This document shows, one piece after another, positions 25,830 to 39,702 of a stretch of 64,000 nt of DNA. The position numbers and the translations under genes are program-made. The notes under the pieces were generated by a model. It saw nothing but the letters and a program-made list of their open reading frames with translations, was not told the origin of the DNA and did no database searches. Source of the DNA: Acanthochlamys bracteata (lineage: Eukaryota; Streptophyta; Magnoliopsida; Pandanales; Velloziaceae); NCBI GenBank assembly GCA_019914995.1, contig CM034126.1:12653001-12717000 (forward strand), read 5' to 3'. Each line of letters begins with the position of its first letter. Positions within the stretch are counted from its first letter, which is position 1.

Positions 25830-28452
25830 TCACCATCTGCGAAAGTAATGCAGAGATCTTTGTGAACCTTCGAAGAGATCCAGCAGGAAATTCTCCAGAT
25901 CATCTTCTGCGTACTTGATGTACCTTTCTCGATGCCTCACGCTATCTAAATAGCTAGCGTACCTGCCTAAGAACATACGATATGCTTGCAGAACCTTGAG
26001 AGATATCGAAATTCTAAGATCATCCCTGAGAGGTGTAGCTGGGACTGACCATCCTGTCTGTGTCCTGTAAACCTCCTCAAATGCAAGGTTGAAGCTTTGG
26101 AATCTCTCTTTAAGAACAGTCTTTGAAGGTGTATTAGATCCCGAACTGCAAATACCCTCATCCTTCAAGGCAGCAAGGACTGGGGTCCATGCAGACCTTT
26201 CATAATGCAAGGCGTGCTGCCGAAACTTCTTAGTATGTTCTTTAATCCAACCATCACCTAGGTAAGTTCTGAGATCAGAATCCTGTACCTTCTGGACCAT
26301 GTAATAAATGTTATTCATCATGAAGAAGTTCTGCAAAGAAGAATTCTTGTACAGCATGGACCTAGCAATAAGGTTGGACTCAAGAAGCGATGTCACTGAG
26401 TACAAGAGACGAGTTACAGGAGAAGACATGGTTTCCATCTCAGGTTTAGATTTTAGTGGACTGCAGAAATCATCCTCTTCGTGGTTTTCGAGAATTTTGT
26501 TGAGAGTGTGACTATAATCAGGAAACAGCTTCAGATAGTTCATAACATATCTAGTGAGAGGGTGATGCCTACCACCAGGATACGGAGTTGTTGAAGTGCT
26601 TGTTCGAACAGCATTCTTGAATTCCACGATTGTTCCCCTCACAGCTTCACCCAATCTGACCAAAACCTCGGAGAATTCATTCATGATGGATAAACCAGAC
26701 TCTTCAGAGAAGAAAATTTCCAGGTCAGAGCGAAGATCTTCAAGTCCTTCATACATGTCCAGTATCCTGAACAACTTTTCTAGCTTCGTAGGTCCAATTG
26801 CTATGGCTTCAGCAAAATCAAGAAGTTGAAGGGTAGGTACTTTTGAGGTCTCAAGAAAACAAAGTTCCTTCAGTGATGGTGAGAGATCACAGAAGACAAG
26901 GTCGCAAAGGCGTTTCTCACTTGCCAAGTAAACACGAACGAACACTTTTATTGCCCGGTTCCATCTCTTTATCATGGTACTCAAGCAATTCCAATCCATT
27001 TGGAGAATTTCGTCAATGCTCAGCCTCTCAATTTGGAGAACTGAAAGGCATTCATCCATAGCTCCCTTCCTAGCAATGATGTAAGCTTGGCAGCATTCCT
27101 TTTCATAATTGGATAAGAACATTATCTCAGCTAGGGATCTAAGGTGAGAAACTGCAGTTGGATCAACAAGATCAATCACAAACTCCTCTGAGTGTTCGCT
27201 GCTCTCATACTGTATTTTACCCTCTATTGGTTCTTCACCAAATGAGCTTGAAGAGAAATCCTCATTAATTTCCTCTTGAGTAGAATGGAATGACATCCGT
27301 TCAGGTTGTAGAGGTTCCTGATAATGAACAAGCAGATGGAGGAACTCTTCCTCAAGCCTAGCCATTGTCATCTGAAGAATACTATGTGCACGAGTCAGGA
27401 GCTCATTATGCTTGTCATTTTTATTTCCGTACCTGTCCAAACTTTGTGTCAACAACCGGATTTGATTCACGAGATGTAGATACTTAGAAGATTCCTCTGG
27501 TGCACGATCCCATATCATTGATTGATCAGAATCCCATGCAAAGACCTCCTCTTCTAGGTAATTCAGCCTGTCTGCAATGTTATTCATCCACCTGCCTTCA
27601 TCGAGTCCAAGGCTTGAAAAGCATTCGCTGATATCAGGAACAATTTTTAGCATTTCATCAGAAGGACAATCAGCTTTCTTAACTGCTGGATCATTATTTC
27701 GAGAAGCAATTTCCTCATCCTTAACTACTATGGAAACTGAGTCCACCATACTTTGAATTTCAGTAGAACCAAACTGCAATTGAGGAATGTCTCCAAAAGT
27801 TGCTGTAATCAGCTAACTTCTTGCGTCTTCCCAAAATTAGAAACAAGGTTTTCTCCAAAGCGATCAAATCGAATGACCAAGAAGAGAATGATTGTCAATT
27901 ATGGAATGAGCTTGAACAAGGTTCACTTCGGAAGAACAAACCAAAGGGGTTGGAAGTACAGAATTATAATCTAGGACAATCTACTTGCTACTTTACCAAA
28001 GCAGCAAGTAGATTTTCCGACAAAGGAACAAAAAGCTCACAAGATGAATTGATGAGAGAACGGAGCTACAGGATCAAGACTATGATTTGGAACTAAGAAA
28101 TTATTCAAACATGAATATCAACAAGAAAATTCAACCTGGTTTTTCATATGGTTTCAAATTGAATCTATTCACAGATTTCGAAGATCAAAATGAAGTTCAA
28201 CTCCAAAAAATGCGCAAGAACCTGATCTAATACGGACAAATACACGAATGACAAGAACCAATAGATTATGTCTGAACCAAGAATCAAGGGGAGTAACAGA
28301 CTACTAGTGAACAAGATTAACTCAAACAGCGAATTCAATCTCAGAGAAAACTGAAGAGCAAAAAAGAACTTTTCTTTTTCCAACAACTGATTAATGAAAT
28401 TAATTGGTCAGAGAGCGAACTCACACTGAATGAAGAACTGTTCTTCCCTCAT
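25830..28452 (-). CDS. EXO70E2: Exocyst subunit EXO70, E subgroup
   Basis: Main exon 27802-25830 plus a proposed 28-nt first coding exon at 28452-28425, giving 666 aa. The in-exon alternative start is the ATG at 27749 (639 aa). The body carries EXO70 features: DQSMIWD.APEESSKYL, MARLEEEFLHLL, the Pfam-type EXO70 core with GGRHHPLTRYVMNYLK and SLQNFFMMNNIYYMVQKV, and the C-terminal YAEDDLENFLLDLFEGS. These match the EXO70E2 group best. EXO70 tethers secretory vesicles to the plasma membrane through the exocyst, and E2 members also mark EXPO compartments. The micro-exon model is supported by donor CAGT|GTGAGT, acceptor TTACAG|CA and continuous frame. Without it, a stop lies upstream of the second exon. 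Confidence 0.85.
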
Positions 28453-30805
28453 TGATTCCACCTAATTGTGACTTGATATCTTCAATCTGACACCAAACAA
28501 AAAAGCAAAACAAATTCGCAAAGAACAATAAATGAATGATTGAATAAACTAGAAAAAGATCGAAATTATCAGAAATTTCCAGGAATTGAGGGTGACAACA
28601 AAAAGGAAACAGATTGTTTACGCCCGTTTGATTCCCGCGAAACTACTCTAACAGATTGAAAGATGACTGAAATTGAAAGATTGACGTAGAAGAAATTAAA
28701 TATCTAGCGTGAGAAGCAAAAGATTCGCTGTTTTTTCTTAGAGTTGGACACTCTTGGATTTTGCGTTTGACTTGAAATGAACATAAGAAAAGCACCCTCT
28801 AACTTCTTTTTATTTACAGTTGTACCAAAAACTTTCCCTTTTTTTTGGCGTATGCTGACGTTATATTGATAATTGAAAAAAAACTAATTAGTACTTAGTA
28901 GCACTGTAGCAGTGCAAATAACTTCCCCAATATTGTTGAAACTAATCGCAAATGCTTGATATTGTAATATACTTATAAATTTTAAATCTCTTTTAACAAA
29001 TCGCTTTTTATGTGCCTCTGGAGATTGCCTTAATTACCATCTTACTATTTCATCTGAAATCGTTTATTTTTATAGTGTGTTTTTTTTACTTTAAAAGTGA
29101 GTTTTTTTGAAATAAATTTTTAATAAAAGAATTATTAAAAATAATATATTTTTTAAAAAATATATTAAAAATAATTTTTATATTTTTTAATAAAAAATAA
29201 GTTAAAAATAATTTTTAATTAAAAAATAACTTCAAAATATAAAAGAACGCACTCTTACTGTACGGACAGCAGTTCGTCAAACTTTAATTTAATTAATAAT
29301 GTTCCACCAGGTAATGAAAGTAATTAAAAAACTCTCAAATGGGCAATTCGATATTCGATTAATCGTCCGGGTTGGCGGGCTCTGTTGGTTGACAAGATCA
29401 AATCATCAAAACGAGGAAGACCTTAACTGAATTTACCACAATTTGTTTAATTTATAAGTCAATTAATTAGGTAGTACGGATTTATAGTTAATAAAATTAT
29501 TTATAGTTTAACAGAAGGATTTATAGTTTATTTTATTATTATTTTTCTAAAAGTCACCCAAAATAGTCTTGAATTTATAGTTGAATTCAAATCAAAAGAC
29601 TTGAATTTTCTTTTAAGAGAGTCTATTTGTTATAAATTATGGCGGACTTGTTAACTAGCTGTTTTCTTTAGAGATCATCTGGTTTGGACAATTTAAAAAG
29701 AAAAGAAAAACTATGTAGGAGAAAAATGCTATAGTTTTTCAACTTTTTAAGAGAACGTTTAAATTTAGTTAAAATAAAAAGAAATTTTAAAAATGTTTAT
29801 TATATATTTTTAAATAAATATATTATTTTGTAATATACATATATAATATAACTAGAAAAAAAGATATTTTTTGAAAAAAAATTTGATAAAAACTTACTGT
29901 AAAATTATTTAGAGAGTATTTGAAAGTACTTATATAAAAAAAAAAATTTGAAATTAAAAATATTTTTATTTAGTTTGAGAAATAAATTTTATTTTTTTAA
30001 TCTTAGAATTAATATAAATAATAAAATCTTTCAACGATAAATTTTTATATTTATTAAATTTTTAAATAAATTTTATAAAATATTATTAAGAATTTATTAA
30101 AAATATAAAATTAAAAAACTAAGTATATTGCCAAACGGACTCTAAATAAAGCTATATATGTTCTAGATTTTACAATGAGAAGTGCTAGTATTTTACTGTT
30201 ATAGAAAAAAATTAGATGCAAAATTTACAACCAATCAACCGCAGGTTCAGAAGAAACGGAAAAAGAGAATCACATAACAAATTTAATTCATTTAAAAACT
30301 TATATTGATGCACTAAAGCGAAAACAAGGACAATCTTCTTTGTCGTCGTTATTGTTTATTAGCTACATTGGCAAAATGTTTAAGTTGAACTCAATGCTTA
30401 AAATTAAATTGAAACATTTAATCAACCGTTGGATGTAAATCAAATCCAAATTCAGGTTATAATGGGCCTAATTAGGCTATGAAGACATTGTGCTTCATTG
30501 TTAGTCCAGCCCATATATCACAGCCCAATCATTCCTGATTGTTTCCCGCCAAAACCCGCCAACATCGCACCAAAATTTCAGCAGCTCAAATCCGAAATAT
30601 TTTCTTCCCGCGAGATCAATAAACAATGAAAACAAGCGCGGTAAAATTCCAAATTTATTAACTTCGAATCTGTTTCCTTTTCCCGCTCTCGTGATTCTAG
30701 ATATATTTCACACCGCTCTCTCTTGTTCAATTCTAAACTTTCGCTAGAACTGTGTTTCCTTTCTCTGGAATTTCTCTGAAGATTGGATTAGATTAGATCA
30801 GATCA
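28453..30805. other. Divergent promoter region between EXO70E and RPA70
   Basis: EXO70E leader exons probably extend to about 28730 on the minus strand. Between about 29070 and 30150 there are AT-rich transposon remnants. One is bounded by AGTGTGTTTTTTTTACT and (inverted) AGAGTGCGTTC (29076-29262). The other is bounded by GAGAGTATTTGAAAGT and (inverted) GAGTCCGTTTGGC (about 29921-30144). The last 350 bp form the RPA70 promoter with site II and E2F motifs. No additional gene was seen. Confidence 0.55.
30463..30686 (+). promoter_or_regulatory. E2F and site II motifs upstream of RPA70
   Basis: Two exact TTTCCCGC E2F elements occur at 30542-30549 and 30679-30686. A near match (CTTCCCGC) lies near 30604. 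TGGGCC or GCCCA site II cores occur near 30463, 30510 and 30522. This is the pattern expected of S-phase DNA replication genes. Confidence 0.65.
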
Positions 30806-33800
30806 ATGGCGACAAAGGTGACACCGTTGGCGATATCGAAGTTGCTGGAGAATCCTTCTCCAGATTCACCATCAGAGATATCAGAGATTGTTGTCCAGGT
30901 TGTTGATCTCAAGCCAATCGGAGGCAACTCATCCAGAATTACGTGAGTGTTCTATTTACCTGTGTTGTCTAAGCTATGATTTCCTGTATGAGGCTAATTG
31001 ATTTATATTGGAGTTAAATTGCGTTTTTCTATACTGTTTTTTCTCTAGGGCTTTGCATCAGTTTGTAATTTGAGAATTAAGTTTGTTCTAAGCTGCTATG
31101 AAACATGAACCATCTTCAATTTCATTAAACATGTTTTGAGCTGTGAGTTAGTCTTATGTTAGCTCCTAGTGTGAATAGTACAAAAAGGTCGTCTCTGTGA
31201 GTGCTGCGATTTATTTTTACTGTAATCACCAATTTTAAAGGGAGGTAGGAATAAATGGGAATTTCTGTGTGCTTCTTATTTTTCCGTTAAGTTATTTTTT
31301 ATTCGTTATTAGATTTCATTTGCCTTTGACATTGAATTTGGTTGGTAGATTTAAGGCAAATGATGGGTCCATGAAGATCAAGGCAATGCTTCCAACTGAG
31401 CTTGCCTCAAAAGTTCATTCTGGGGAACTCCAGAATCTTGGACTTATTCGCATCCTGGATTACACTTGTAATTCCATTCCAAATCAATCAGACAAGTAAA
31501 GAGTATCTCCATTAATTTTAATTTTATGTTAACTTCTTTTTGTTGAAATATGAACTGATGAATCTCTTGCTCTTGTGGTTTCAGGGTTTTGATAGTTACA
31601 AAGTGTGAGGTTGTTTTGCCGACGCTCGAAGACGAGATAGCAAATGATCTAAAAAACAACGACATGGGAATCATATTGAAATGCAAGCAAGAGATGGTGG
31701 CAAAATCTGCTGCGCAGATAGTGAATGAACAGCGTGAAAAGTATGTTTCATTTGCACTAGGAGTGATTATCTAGACATGCTATTTTGGTTTGTGACCGGC
31801 AGTATCTAATAGTTTTGTTTGATTATGTGTCAGTGCTGCACCTGCAGCTCGTTTGGCCATGAGTAGAAGAGTTTATCCTCTTGTCTCTTTGAATCCATAC
31901 CAAGGAAGCTGGACTATAAAGGTTCGATGCACTAATAAGGGGACTTTGAGATCATATAAGAATGCCAGAGGAGAAGGCCATGTATTCAATGTTGAGCTGA
32001 CAGATGAAGACGTACGTAGCTGTCTTAAGCTTATGAAAATTTGGAGTTGCCTTTATTTTATAGAATAAACATTTAGTAAGAAAGTCTATTGATGAATGTT
32101 TGGACTTTGGAGCTTCATGTCTATGCCATCTCTTGTGTAATCTTTGTATTCTAAATGGTGTTTATTTTATTTTCTTGGTTTCTATGTTCAGCGTGTTTCT
32201 ATGTTCAGCACATATGCTTATGATTTGAAGTTTTATATTACTACTTTTGCAACAACTATAAAGGTTCTATTTTCCAACTTTTTGCAGGGCACCCAGATAC
32301 AAGCCACCATGTTTAATGAAGCTGCAAACAAGTTCTACCCAAAATTTGAGCTAGGAAAAGTTTACTATATCTCAAAAGGAAGCCTTAAAGTTGCAAACAA
32401 ACAGTTCAGAACTGTTCAAAATGATTATGAGATGTCATTGAGTGAGAATTCTATTGTTGAAGAAGCAGATGGGGAAGCTTTCATTCCTGAAACAAAGTAC
32501 AATTTTGTTGAGATTGACCAGTTGGGATCACATGTCAATGGGAGAGAGGTTGTAGGTGTGTATCTACTCAACTCTTCATCATGAATGCCCTTCCCTATCA
32601 TGCTATGGTTGCTGACCATTTTTTAATTGCAGATATTATTGGTGTTGTCCTGAATGTTTCTACTACTTTAAGCGTTCGAAGGAAGAGCAACAATGAAATT
32701 GTTCCAAAGCGTGATATAACTATGGCTGATCATTCGTATGTAGTTTATCACTGTAGCTTCTGATAATCATTGTTCTGATCTTTTCCACCATTATTCCCAG
32801 TCTAAATCTCCTTTGGTTATTTCAGTAACAAAACTGTATCAGTCTCCCTCTGGAATGATCTTGCTACTGCAGTAGGCCAGCAATTGCTCGACATGGTTGA
32901 TACAAATCCTGTTGTTGCAATAAAATCTCTTAAAGTAGGAGATTTTCAAGGTGCTCATGTTTTTCTTTTTGAAGTTACCTGCACATTCATTCCTCTGACC
33001 TTTGAACTAATCATCAGCAAGTTTGTTACCAGGTGTTTCCTTGTCAACTATAAGCAAGAGTATAGTGCAAATAAACCCTGATTTGCCAGAATCACAGAGG
33101 CTTAGATCCTGGTAGACATTGATTCCTCTTGCGTGCTTGTTCTTTCTGCAGAATGTTCTAGAATTCTTATTTTTATCCATTTGTTTTGTACAACAGGTAT
33201 GATTCTGATGGTAGGAACAATGGTATGACATCTGTAGGCTCTAACCTAAGTTCATCGAAGAATGGATCAAGGTCTATATACACAGATAGAGTGTTCCTTT
33301 CTCATATAACTAATGACCCAAACCTTGGGCAAGATAAGGTGTTATACCTTTTTACTGTTTTTGTTCTTTGTTTCCATTTGCAACCTTGTGTTTTCTTAGT
33401 TGGTTTCTATCTGGCCCTTACTCAATGTAATGCCTAGATGATAATGTTTATGTCTCCACACTGCAGCCTGTCTTCCTCAGCATCAAAGTCTATGTAAGTT
33501 TCATCAAACCAGACCAGACAATGTGGTATAGAGCCTGCAAGTCTTGCAATAAGAAAGTAATAGATGCTGTTGGATCTGGTTACTGGTGTGAAGGCTGTCA
33601 AAAGAATGATGATGAATGCTCCTTGAGGTATGCATGCTTTCCATTCCTGTATTCATACCATTGGAGTGTGAGGCTGATGCAATAATCTATTCGTGCAGAT
33701 ATATAATGGTTGTTAAAGTATCTGATTGGTCAGGTGAAGCTTGGCTCTCTGTATTCAATGAGCATGCTGAAAAAATAATTGGATGTAGTGCCGATGAACT

Positions 33801-34121
33801 TGATAGGATTAAACAAGAGGTATACAATTTCTAGTCTTCCTTTAAGCTATTCCTTTAGAAAAATGGTTGACAAGCTGCAATATGCACTAAAATCTCAATT
33901 TGTTTGATAACATTTCTGTTCTCACACAGGAGGGAGATGAGAAGTACCAACTGAAGTTGAAGCAGGCAACTTGGGTTCCTCATTTATTCAGGGTCAGTGT
34001 TGCACAGCATGAATACATGAATGAGAAAAGGCAAAGGATAACGGTGAGGGCACAAGCACCAATAGACTACTCAGCTGAATCAAGGTATCTCTTGGAAGAA
34101 ATTTCTAAGATGACAATTTAA
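30806..34121 (+). CDS. RPA1D: Replication protein A 70-kDa subunit (RPA1B/RPA1D type)
   Basis: Twelve exons: 30806-30942, 31349-31495, 31585-31740, 31834-32011, 32288-32555, 32633-32735, 32826-32950, 33033-33111, 33197-33338, 33467-33627, 33699-33819 and 33930-34121. They sum to 1809 nt, or 602 aa. An N-terminal OB fold comes first (VVQVVDLKPIGG...). DBD-A follows (PLVSLNPYQGSWTIKVR...), then DBD-B (IIGVVLNVS...), then the C-terminal DBD-C. The C4 zinc site in DBD-C is C469-x2-C472-x13-C486-x2-C489. RPA1 binds single-stranded DNA in replication, repair and recombination; the shorter B/D class is linked mainly to replication and repair. The E2F sites upstream agree. The B and D paralogues cannot be separated by eye; adjacency to EXO70E suggests the D/At5g61000 lineage. 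Confidence 0.92.
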
Positions 34122-36540
34122 TAACTGGTATTAATGTTTTGGCCCTCTTTAACTTTCACAATGCACTTAGAAGAGGTTTGGCTTGCGGTATGACTTCAGG
34201 AATATGCATCTAAATGTCATCTCTCCTTCCTTGTCTTTTTGATATCTTATTCCTGTCTTCAGGAGATGTAGAGTTCATCTTGTAATATATATTTTCTACT
34301 TGGGCATCTGGATGGCTTACATTGCAATGCTCCTGTTATTCCTTGTATTTTTTACTTTGAATGTGTTAATGCATAGCTTGAGCTTTATGAAGAAACTCTT
34401 ATAATATGTTCTCTGGATGCTAATGTTTGATTTCATCATTCATCATTGGTGCTCTGAAAAATAGGTATATAAGCATAATGGAAATTGTTGGTCTGGATAG
34501 TATATTACCTTAGCATCTTCAGTTTAGAATATGCTTTCATCGTCTTTTAGTTATGGTATGTAACAAATTATAGATGTTAATGAATCCAATATGCAGGTAA
34601 TATTTTTAACTTTTATGTTTCTAATTACTATCTGTCAATGTCTTCTAATGCAAGTGGTATCACATGGTCCAATTTCTTAATTTTAAGAGGAGGTTTAATA
34701 TGGTGGCAGCTGAGAACTGCTTTTATACAATTCGTATTCATTTGATGATTAATCCTTGTAAAAAGTGAAACTTCAGTTTCTATGTATACAGTTGTTAGTA
34801 TGTAAGCCTACGGAATTTTGTGCACTATGGCCTCCTGAATGGCAAGAACATGTATTAACCTTCGATCTATATCAAGGCTGAAATAGTGTTGATGAGAAAG
34901 TTTTGACAAGAACTGGAGTAAACTCGAAATAACAAATTGAGTATATCAAGGCACTAGTGTCACTGCTTTGAAGTTTGTTCGGTTAGTTGCTAAGTCTAGG
35001 AAGATGGCTTCTCTAGAATGGTATATTGCAAAATGATGCAGACTGGTTCTGTCATTGTAGCGTTCTACATGGTTCTTATTTTTTGACTCTGTATTCTATG
35101 GACAAATTCTTATATCTGAAGGGTTGTCTTTCTTCCTTGAGTGATGGATCGTTGTGTGATTAGTGAAGAGGCCTTCTCTAGGCAGGTCTCAGCAATTTCT
35201 TTCAAAAATTAATCTTCATCTTTCCAACTGTAGCCTATCTAACAAATTTGACAGTAACAAATTCCCCTCGTTCAGTTGAACAAACCGGTTGATCTGAGGT
35301 GCACATACTTTTTTTTTTTTACTTATGCAAATGCGCAAAGTAGATAATTATATGTGGAAGACTTCGAAAGTTGCTATAGCTTATATTAAACAAACTAACA
35401 AATTTTTAATTTTTAATTAAAAAAATAAAAATTTCGTTATAGTAATTAATTTAATATTTTAAACTTTCGGAAAGAAATTACAAAATGTGGAAGCAATTTG
35501 ACACTTTGAGCATTGTTCTTCTTATCTTTGATTCCTGTCAGTAGCTAGCAATAGGTTGAAAAGTGGTGGGTGAATGTTTGTTTCTTGCTAAAAAGCCTAT
35601 GAGGACCTAAACCCATTTTGATAAACAGCTAAATAATGAAGAAAAGCTTATTACCTGTTCTATGACAATCAGCTATTACAACGCTAGTTGAACTCATGTG
35701 ACATGATGAGTAGAATACCAGATCAAACTAAAATAGTATATTACTTTTACTCAACACATAACATCAAAACAATTATAACAACGCCTAAAGTGTTTACATT
35801 AGTTGACAAGGTCTAAGCTTGCTTGAACAAAATGTTTCTACAAACAGCAACATCAACAATCAATAAAATGTCATTCAGCACCGTCGGCCACACATTTCCT
35901 TGACTGACCTATGCTTAATTTGACTCCAACTTGGACCCACCACGTAGACGGAAGACTCACTATCCTTAACACCGGTACACCAGATAAACGTCAAACACTG
36001 GGGATAACCTCTAGTATAAATCCATGTCAGTATAAACCGTGTGGAGCCTACGAAATTTAGTTGGAAGTTCTTTTGCTCGAGCTTTCAACTAGTTGGATAC
36101 AGCGTTTGAACGGCGGGTCACTAACAAAAACCAGGGACTCTAAAATGTTGTTATCTTCTCTGGTACTAACACGCCGACAATGTGGGCCCTTTACCTCGCA
36201 CGCCATGCTGGTCCCAAAATCTGGTCACTTTTTAATGTCCATACAAGTAAAAATTGGAAAAAGGAAATAAACGGGAGTGGTAATAATAAATCGGTAGAAT
36301 AGGGAAATAGCAGCAGCACTGGTAGAGAAGAAAAAGAAGAAAACAAAACAAACCAAAAGCTACCGAAGAACTACTAGTAGAACAAACGAGAGAAGGAGCA
36401 ATTTTGCAGCTGACTTTTACTTTTCTTCCAATTTGAATCTCCGCGAAATTTTTTGTTTTCTTCTCTGCTTGTTTCTTGTTTCTCAGATGCTCGGAGATCT
36501 CGATTAGGGTAGTAGTATTAGAATTAGGGTTTCTGCTACA
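34122..36540. other. Spacer between RPA70 and the receptor kinase
   Basis: T-rich transcript-like sequence follows the RPA70 stop, but no exon with family similarity was found. The last 500 bp are the presumed promoter and leader of the receptor kinase. They contain TTGAC words near 35900 and a telo-box-like TAGGGTTT at 36525-36532 just before the ATG. No transposon ends were recognised. Confidence 0.5.
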
Positions 36541-39500
36541 ATGCTCCGGGCCGGAATCGTAGTTGTTATTCCTCTTCTGTTTGTGTCCGTTTTCTTCTCG
36601 GCAACTGCTGCCGTGGCAGATGATCGGGGTGTTCTTATTCGGTTCAAGAGTTCCGTTTCCGACCCGGCCGGTTTGCTCTCCAGCTGGACCGGAGCGGACC
36701 ACTGTTCATGGACCGGTGTCACGTGCTCTTCAGACGCACTGGCACGTGTTGTCGCCGTTAATATCTCCGGTAAGCTCGCCGCCGGTAATCTTGGCGGTAA
36801 CCTTACCCCCTCACTTTTTTCTCTTTCTGAGCTAGCTGTTCTATCTCTACCTTTCCATTCGTTCACCGGCGTGATTCCAGTGGAGATTGGGCAGCTGGTG
36901 AAGCTTCGAACTCTCGAATTTCAAGGGAATCAGTTCTCCGGATCGATTCCTTCTACAATTTCCAGCTGTACGAATCTTGAAACAGTCGATTTTTCAGGCA
37001 ACAAGCTCAACAGCTCGATTCCTCCCTCACTGTTCGCTCTCCCGAGTCTTAAGTCTCTCCGGCTTGCTTCGAATCACCTTAGCGGCTCGATTCCTTCAGA
37101 AATTGGTGAGAAATGCTCGAATTTGGAGAAACTAGACTTGTCAAGGAACTTGCTTGTAGGATCGATCCCTGCTGGACTGGGAAACTGCAGCAAGTTGCAA
37201 TCTTTGGTGCTGTTTTCGAATTTGTTTGATGATTGGATACCTCCGGAGCTTGGGCGGCTTAGTATGCTTCGTGTTCTTGATGTTTCTAGAAATAGTTTGA
37301 GTGGTTCAGTACCTCCAGATCTCGGTAGGTGCATGGAGCTTTCAGTCCTCGTGTTGTCGAACCCTTTCAATCCCATACAAGTCCAGGATGACCTGAGCTA
37401 TGGTGATTCAGACGATTTCAATTACTTTCATGGCAGTTTGTCAGAGAGGATCACGAGCTTGCCGAAGCTCAGAGTACTGTGGGCGCCTATGGCAAACCTG
37501 GAAGGAGAGCTGCCGAGGAATTGGGGAAAGAATTTGGAAGCTGTCAATTTGGGCCAGAATTTGTTCTCTGGGGAATTCCCAAAGGAATTGGGGCAGTGCA
37601 AGAATCTGAAGTATCTCAATCTGAGCTCAAATAAGCTTGTGGGTTGGATTGAGGAGGACTTGTCTGTACCTTGCATGGATGTGTTTGATGTTAGTAGGAA
37701 TCAGCTGTCTGGTGCCATCCCGAGGTTTGTTACTGGATCATGCTTGTCTCTGCATTACCCACTTGACGATGTCTTGTCTCCATATTCGTCACTATTTATT
37801 CGCAAAATGCAAGCTGCAATTTTGTTGCCATATGCTGATCCTGGAGTCAGTATCACGGTTTATCACAACTTCGGTTTCAATAACTTTTCAGGTTCTCTGC
37901 TATCTTTTCCTATTGCAATGGAGAAGCTGGGGAACAAAACTGTTTATGTGTTTCTTGTTAATGGCAACACTTTTGTGGGCCGAATGAATGATGGTTTCTT
38001 TGAGAAATGCAGGTGGTTAAAAGGTTTGGTCATGGATGTAAGCGACAATCTCATTTCTGGCCCAATTCCCTCAGGAATTAGTGAAATGTGCAGGGGTTTG
38101 ATTGTTTTGGCTGCTGCCAATAATAGAATTGCTGGTATCATTCCTAAAAGTTTCGGGCTCCTTGGTAACCTTACCGGCCTAGACCTGAGTAGGAACTGGC
38201 TTCAAGGCCAAATTCCAGCAAGTTTTGGAATGATGAAAGGTTTGGAATATCTGTTGTTGGCTGAAAACAATTTGACAGGCTCAATTCCGACCAACTTGAC
38301 ACAGTTGCTTTCTATAAGAGTACTGGATCTCTCTTCGAATTCTCTTTCTGGTGAGATTCCGAGCAGGTTTGCAGATTTAAAAAACCTTAGCACTCTTCTT
38401 GTGGATAATAACAAACTCTGGGGAAAAATTCCTAATGTGACTTCACTGTCCATGTTTAATGCCTCTTTCAACAACTTAACTGGGCCATTACCATCAAATT
38501 CCAGTATGATGAAATGTGACAGTTTTATTGGGAATCCTTTGCTGCCGTGTCCTAGGTTTCCTTTCCCATCGGTAGGTCTACAAGGAAGTCGAGGGGACTC
38601 CCAATCATATCCATATCCCCCACCAGTGAGCCCACCTAGTAAGGGTAATAGCAGCGGCTTCAACTCTATCGAAATTGCTTCAATCACCTCAGCAGCAGCC
38701 ATTGTCTCCGTCCTGTTGGCTCTGATAATTTTGTACTTATACACAAGGAAATGTGTGCCAAGGTCAAGTGTACAATCTTCTGGAAGTAGGGAAGTCAAAA
38801 TATTTCATGAAATCGGGGTCCCTGTCACTTATGAGAGTGTCGTTCGGGCAACAGGTAACTTTAATGCAAGCAATTGCATTGGCAGTGGAGGCTTTGGCGC
38901 CACTTACAAGGCAGAGATTTCACCAGGGGTGTTGGTTGCTATAAAAAGGCTTTCAGTAGGAAGATTCCAAGGGGTTCAGCAATTCCATGCAGAGATCAAG
39001 ACCCTCGGGAGATGGCGCCACCCGAACCTCGTGACTCTCATTGGTTATCATGTCAGTGAGTCGGAGATGTTTCTTATTTACAACTACTTGCCTGGTGGTA
39101 ATCTTGAGAGATTTATACAAGACAGATCAAAGAGACCTACTGATTGGAAAATGCTTCACAAAATAGCATTAGATGTTGCGCGTGCTCTTGCTTATCTGCA
39201 CGACCATTGTGTCCCACGCATTCTTCACCGGGATGTGAAACCAAGCAATATTTTGCTGGACAATGATTTGAATGCTTACCTTTCTGACTTTGGATTGGCA
39301 AGGCTTCTAGGGAATTCAGAGACCCATGCAACTACTGGTGTTGCCGGAACCTTCGGTTATGTTGCACCAGAGTATGCAATGACATGCCGTGTTTCTGATA
39401 AAGCAGATGTCTATAGCTATGGTGTTGTATTGCTGGAGTTAGTCTCAGACAAGAAAGCCTTGGATCCTTCGTTTTCTCCATATGGAAATGGCTTTAACAT

Positions 39501-39702
39501 AGTTGCATGGGCATGCATGCTCCTCCGCCAAGGTCGTGCTCGCGAGTTCTTCACAGAAGGTCTCTGGGATGTTGGACCTCATGATGATTTAGTGGAAACC
39601 TTACACCTTGCTGTCATGTGTACTGTTGAAACTCTCTCTATTCGTCCCACTATGAAGCAAGTTGTTCAACGGCTAAAGCAGCTTCAACCTCCTACTTGCT
39701 AG
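36541..39702 (+). CDS. RPK2: RPK2-like LRR receptor kinase
   Basis: A single exon of 1053 aa. A signal peptide covers about 1-27, followed by an LRRNT region ([12 protein letters not shown]...SWTGVTC). There are two blocks of leucine-rich repeats (about 80-285 and 310-640) interrupted by an island around 395-460. A Pro-rich juxtamembrane stretch and the membrane helix at about 712-735 come next. The cytoplasmic kinase has its Gly loop GSGGFGATY (781-789), Lys802 in VAIKR, HRD at 896-898 (RD kinase), DFG at 916-918 and APE at 942-944. The C-terminus ends [17 protein letters not shown]2/TOADSTOOL2 acts in anther, embryo and CLV3-type meristem signalling; the same role is inferred. It is about 100 residues shorter than Arabidopsis RPK2 as I recall it, so a paralogue such as an RPK1-clade relative cannot be excluded. 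Confidence 0.88.
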   Translation: MLRAGIVVVIPLLFVSVFFSATAAVADDRGVLIRFKSSVSDPAGLLSSWTGADHCSWTGVTCSSDALARVVAVNISGKLAAGNLGGNLTPSLFSLSELAVLSLPFHSFTGVIPVEIGQLVKLRTLEFQGNQFSGSIPSTISSCTNLETVDFSGNKLNSSIPPSLFALPSLKSLRLASNHLSGSIPSEIGEKCSNLEKLDLSRNLLVGSIPAGLGNCSKLQSLVLFSNLFDDWIPPELGRLSMLRVLDVSRNSLSGSVPPDLGRCMELSVLVLSNPFNPIQVQDDLSYGDSDDFNYFHGSLSERITSLPKLRVLWAPMANLEGELPRNWGKNLEAVNLGQNLFSGEFPKELGQCKNLKYLNLSSNKLVGWIEEDLSVPCMDVFDVSRNQLSGAIPRFVTGSCLSLHYPLDDVLSPYSSLFIRKMQAAILLPYADPGVSITVYHNFGFNNFSGSLLSFPIAMEKLGNKTVYVFLVNGNTFVGRMNDGFFEKCRWLKGLVMDVSDNLISGPIPSGISEMCRGLIVLAAANNRIAGIIPKSFGLLGNLTGLDLSRNWLQGQIPASFGMMKGLEYLLLAENNLTGSIPTNLTQLLSIRVLDLSSNSLSGEIPSRFADLKNLSTLLVDNNKLWGKIPNVTSLSMFNASFNNLTGPLPSNSSMMKCDSFIGNPLLPCPRFPFPSVGLQGSRGDSQSYPYPPPVSPPSKGNSSGFNSIEIASITSAAAIVSVLLALIILYLYTRKCVPRSSVQSSGSREVKIFHEIGVPVTYESVVRATGNFNASNCIGSGGFGATYKAEISPGVLVAIKRLSVGRFQGVQQFHAEIKTLGRWRHPNLVTLIGYHVSESEMFLIYNYLPGGNLERFIQDRSKRPTDWKMLHKIALDVARALAYLHDHCVPRILHRDVKPSNILLDNDLNAYLSDFGLARLLGNSETHATTGVAGTFGYVAPEYAMTCRVSDKADVYSYGVVLLELVSDKKALDPSFSPYGNGFNIVAWACMLLRQGRAREFFTEGLWDVGPHDDLVETLHLAVMCTVETLSIRPTMKQVVQRLKQLQPPTC

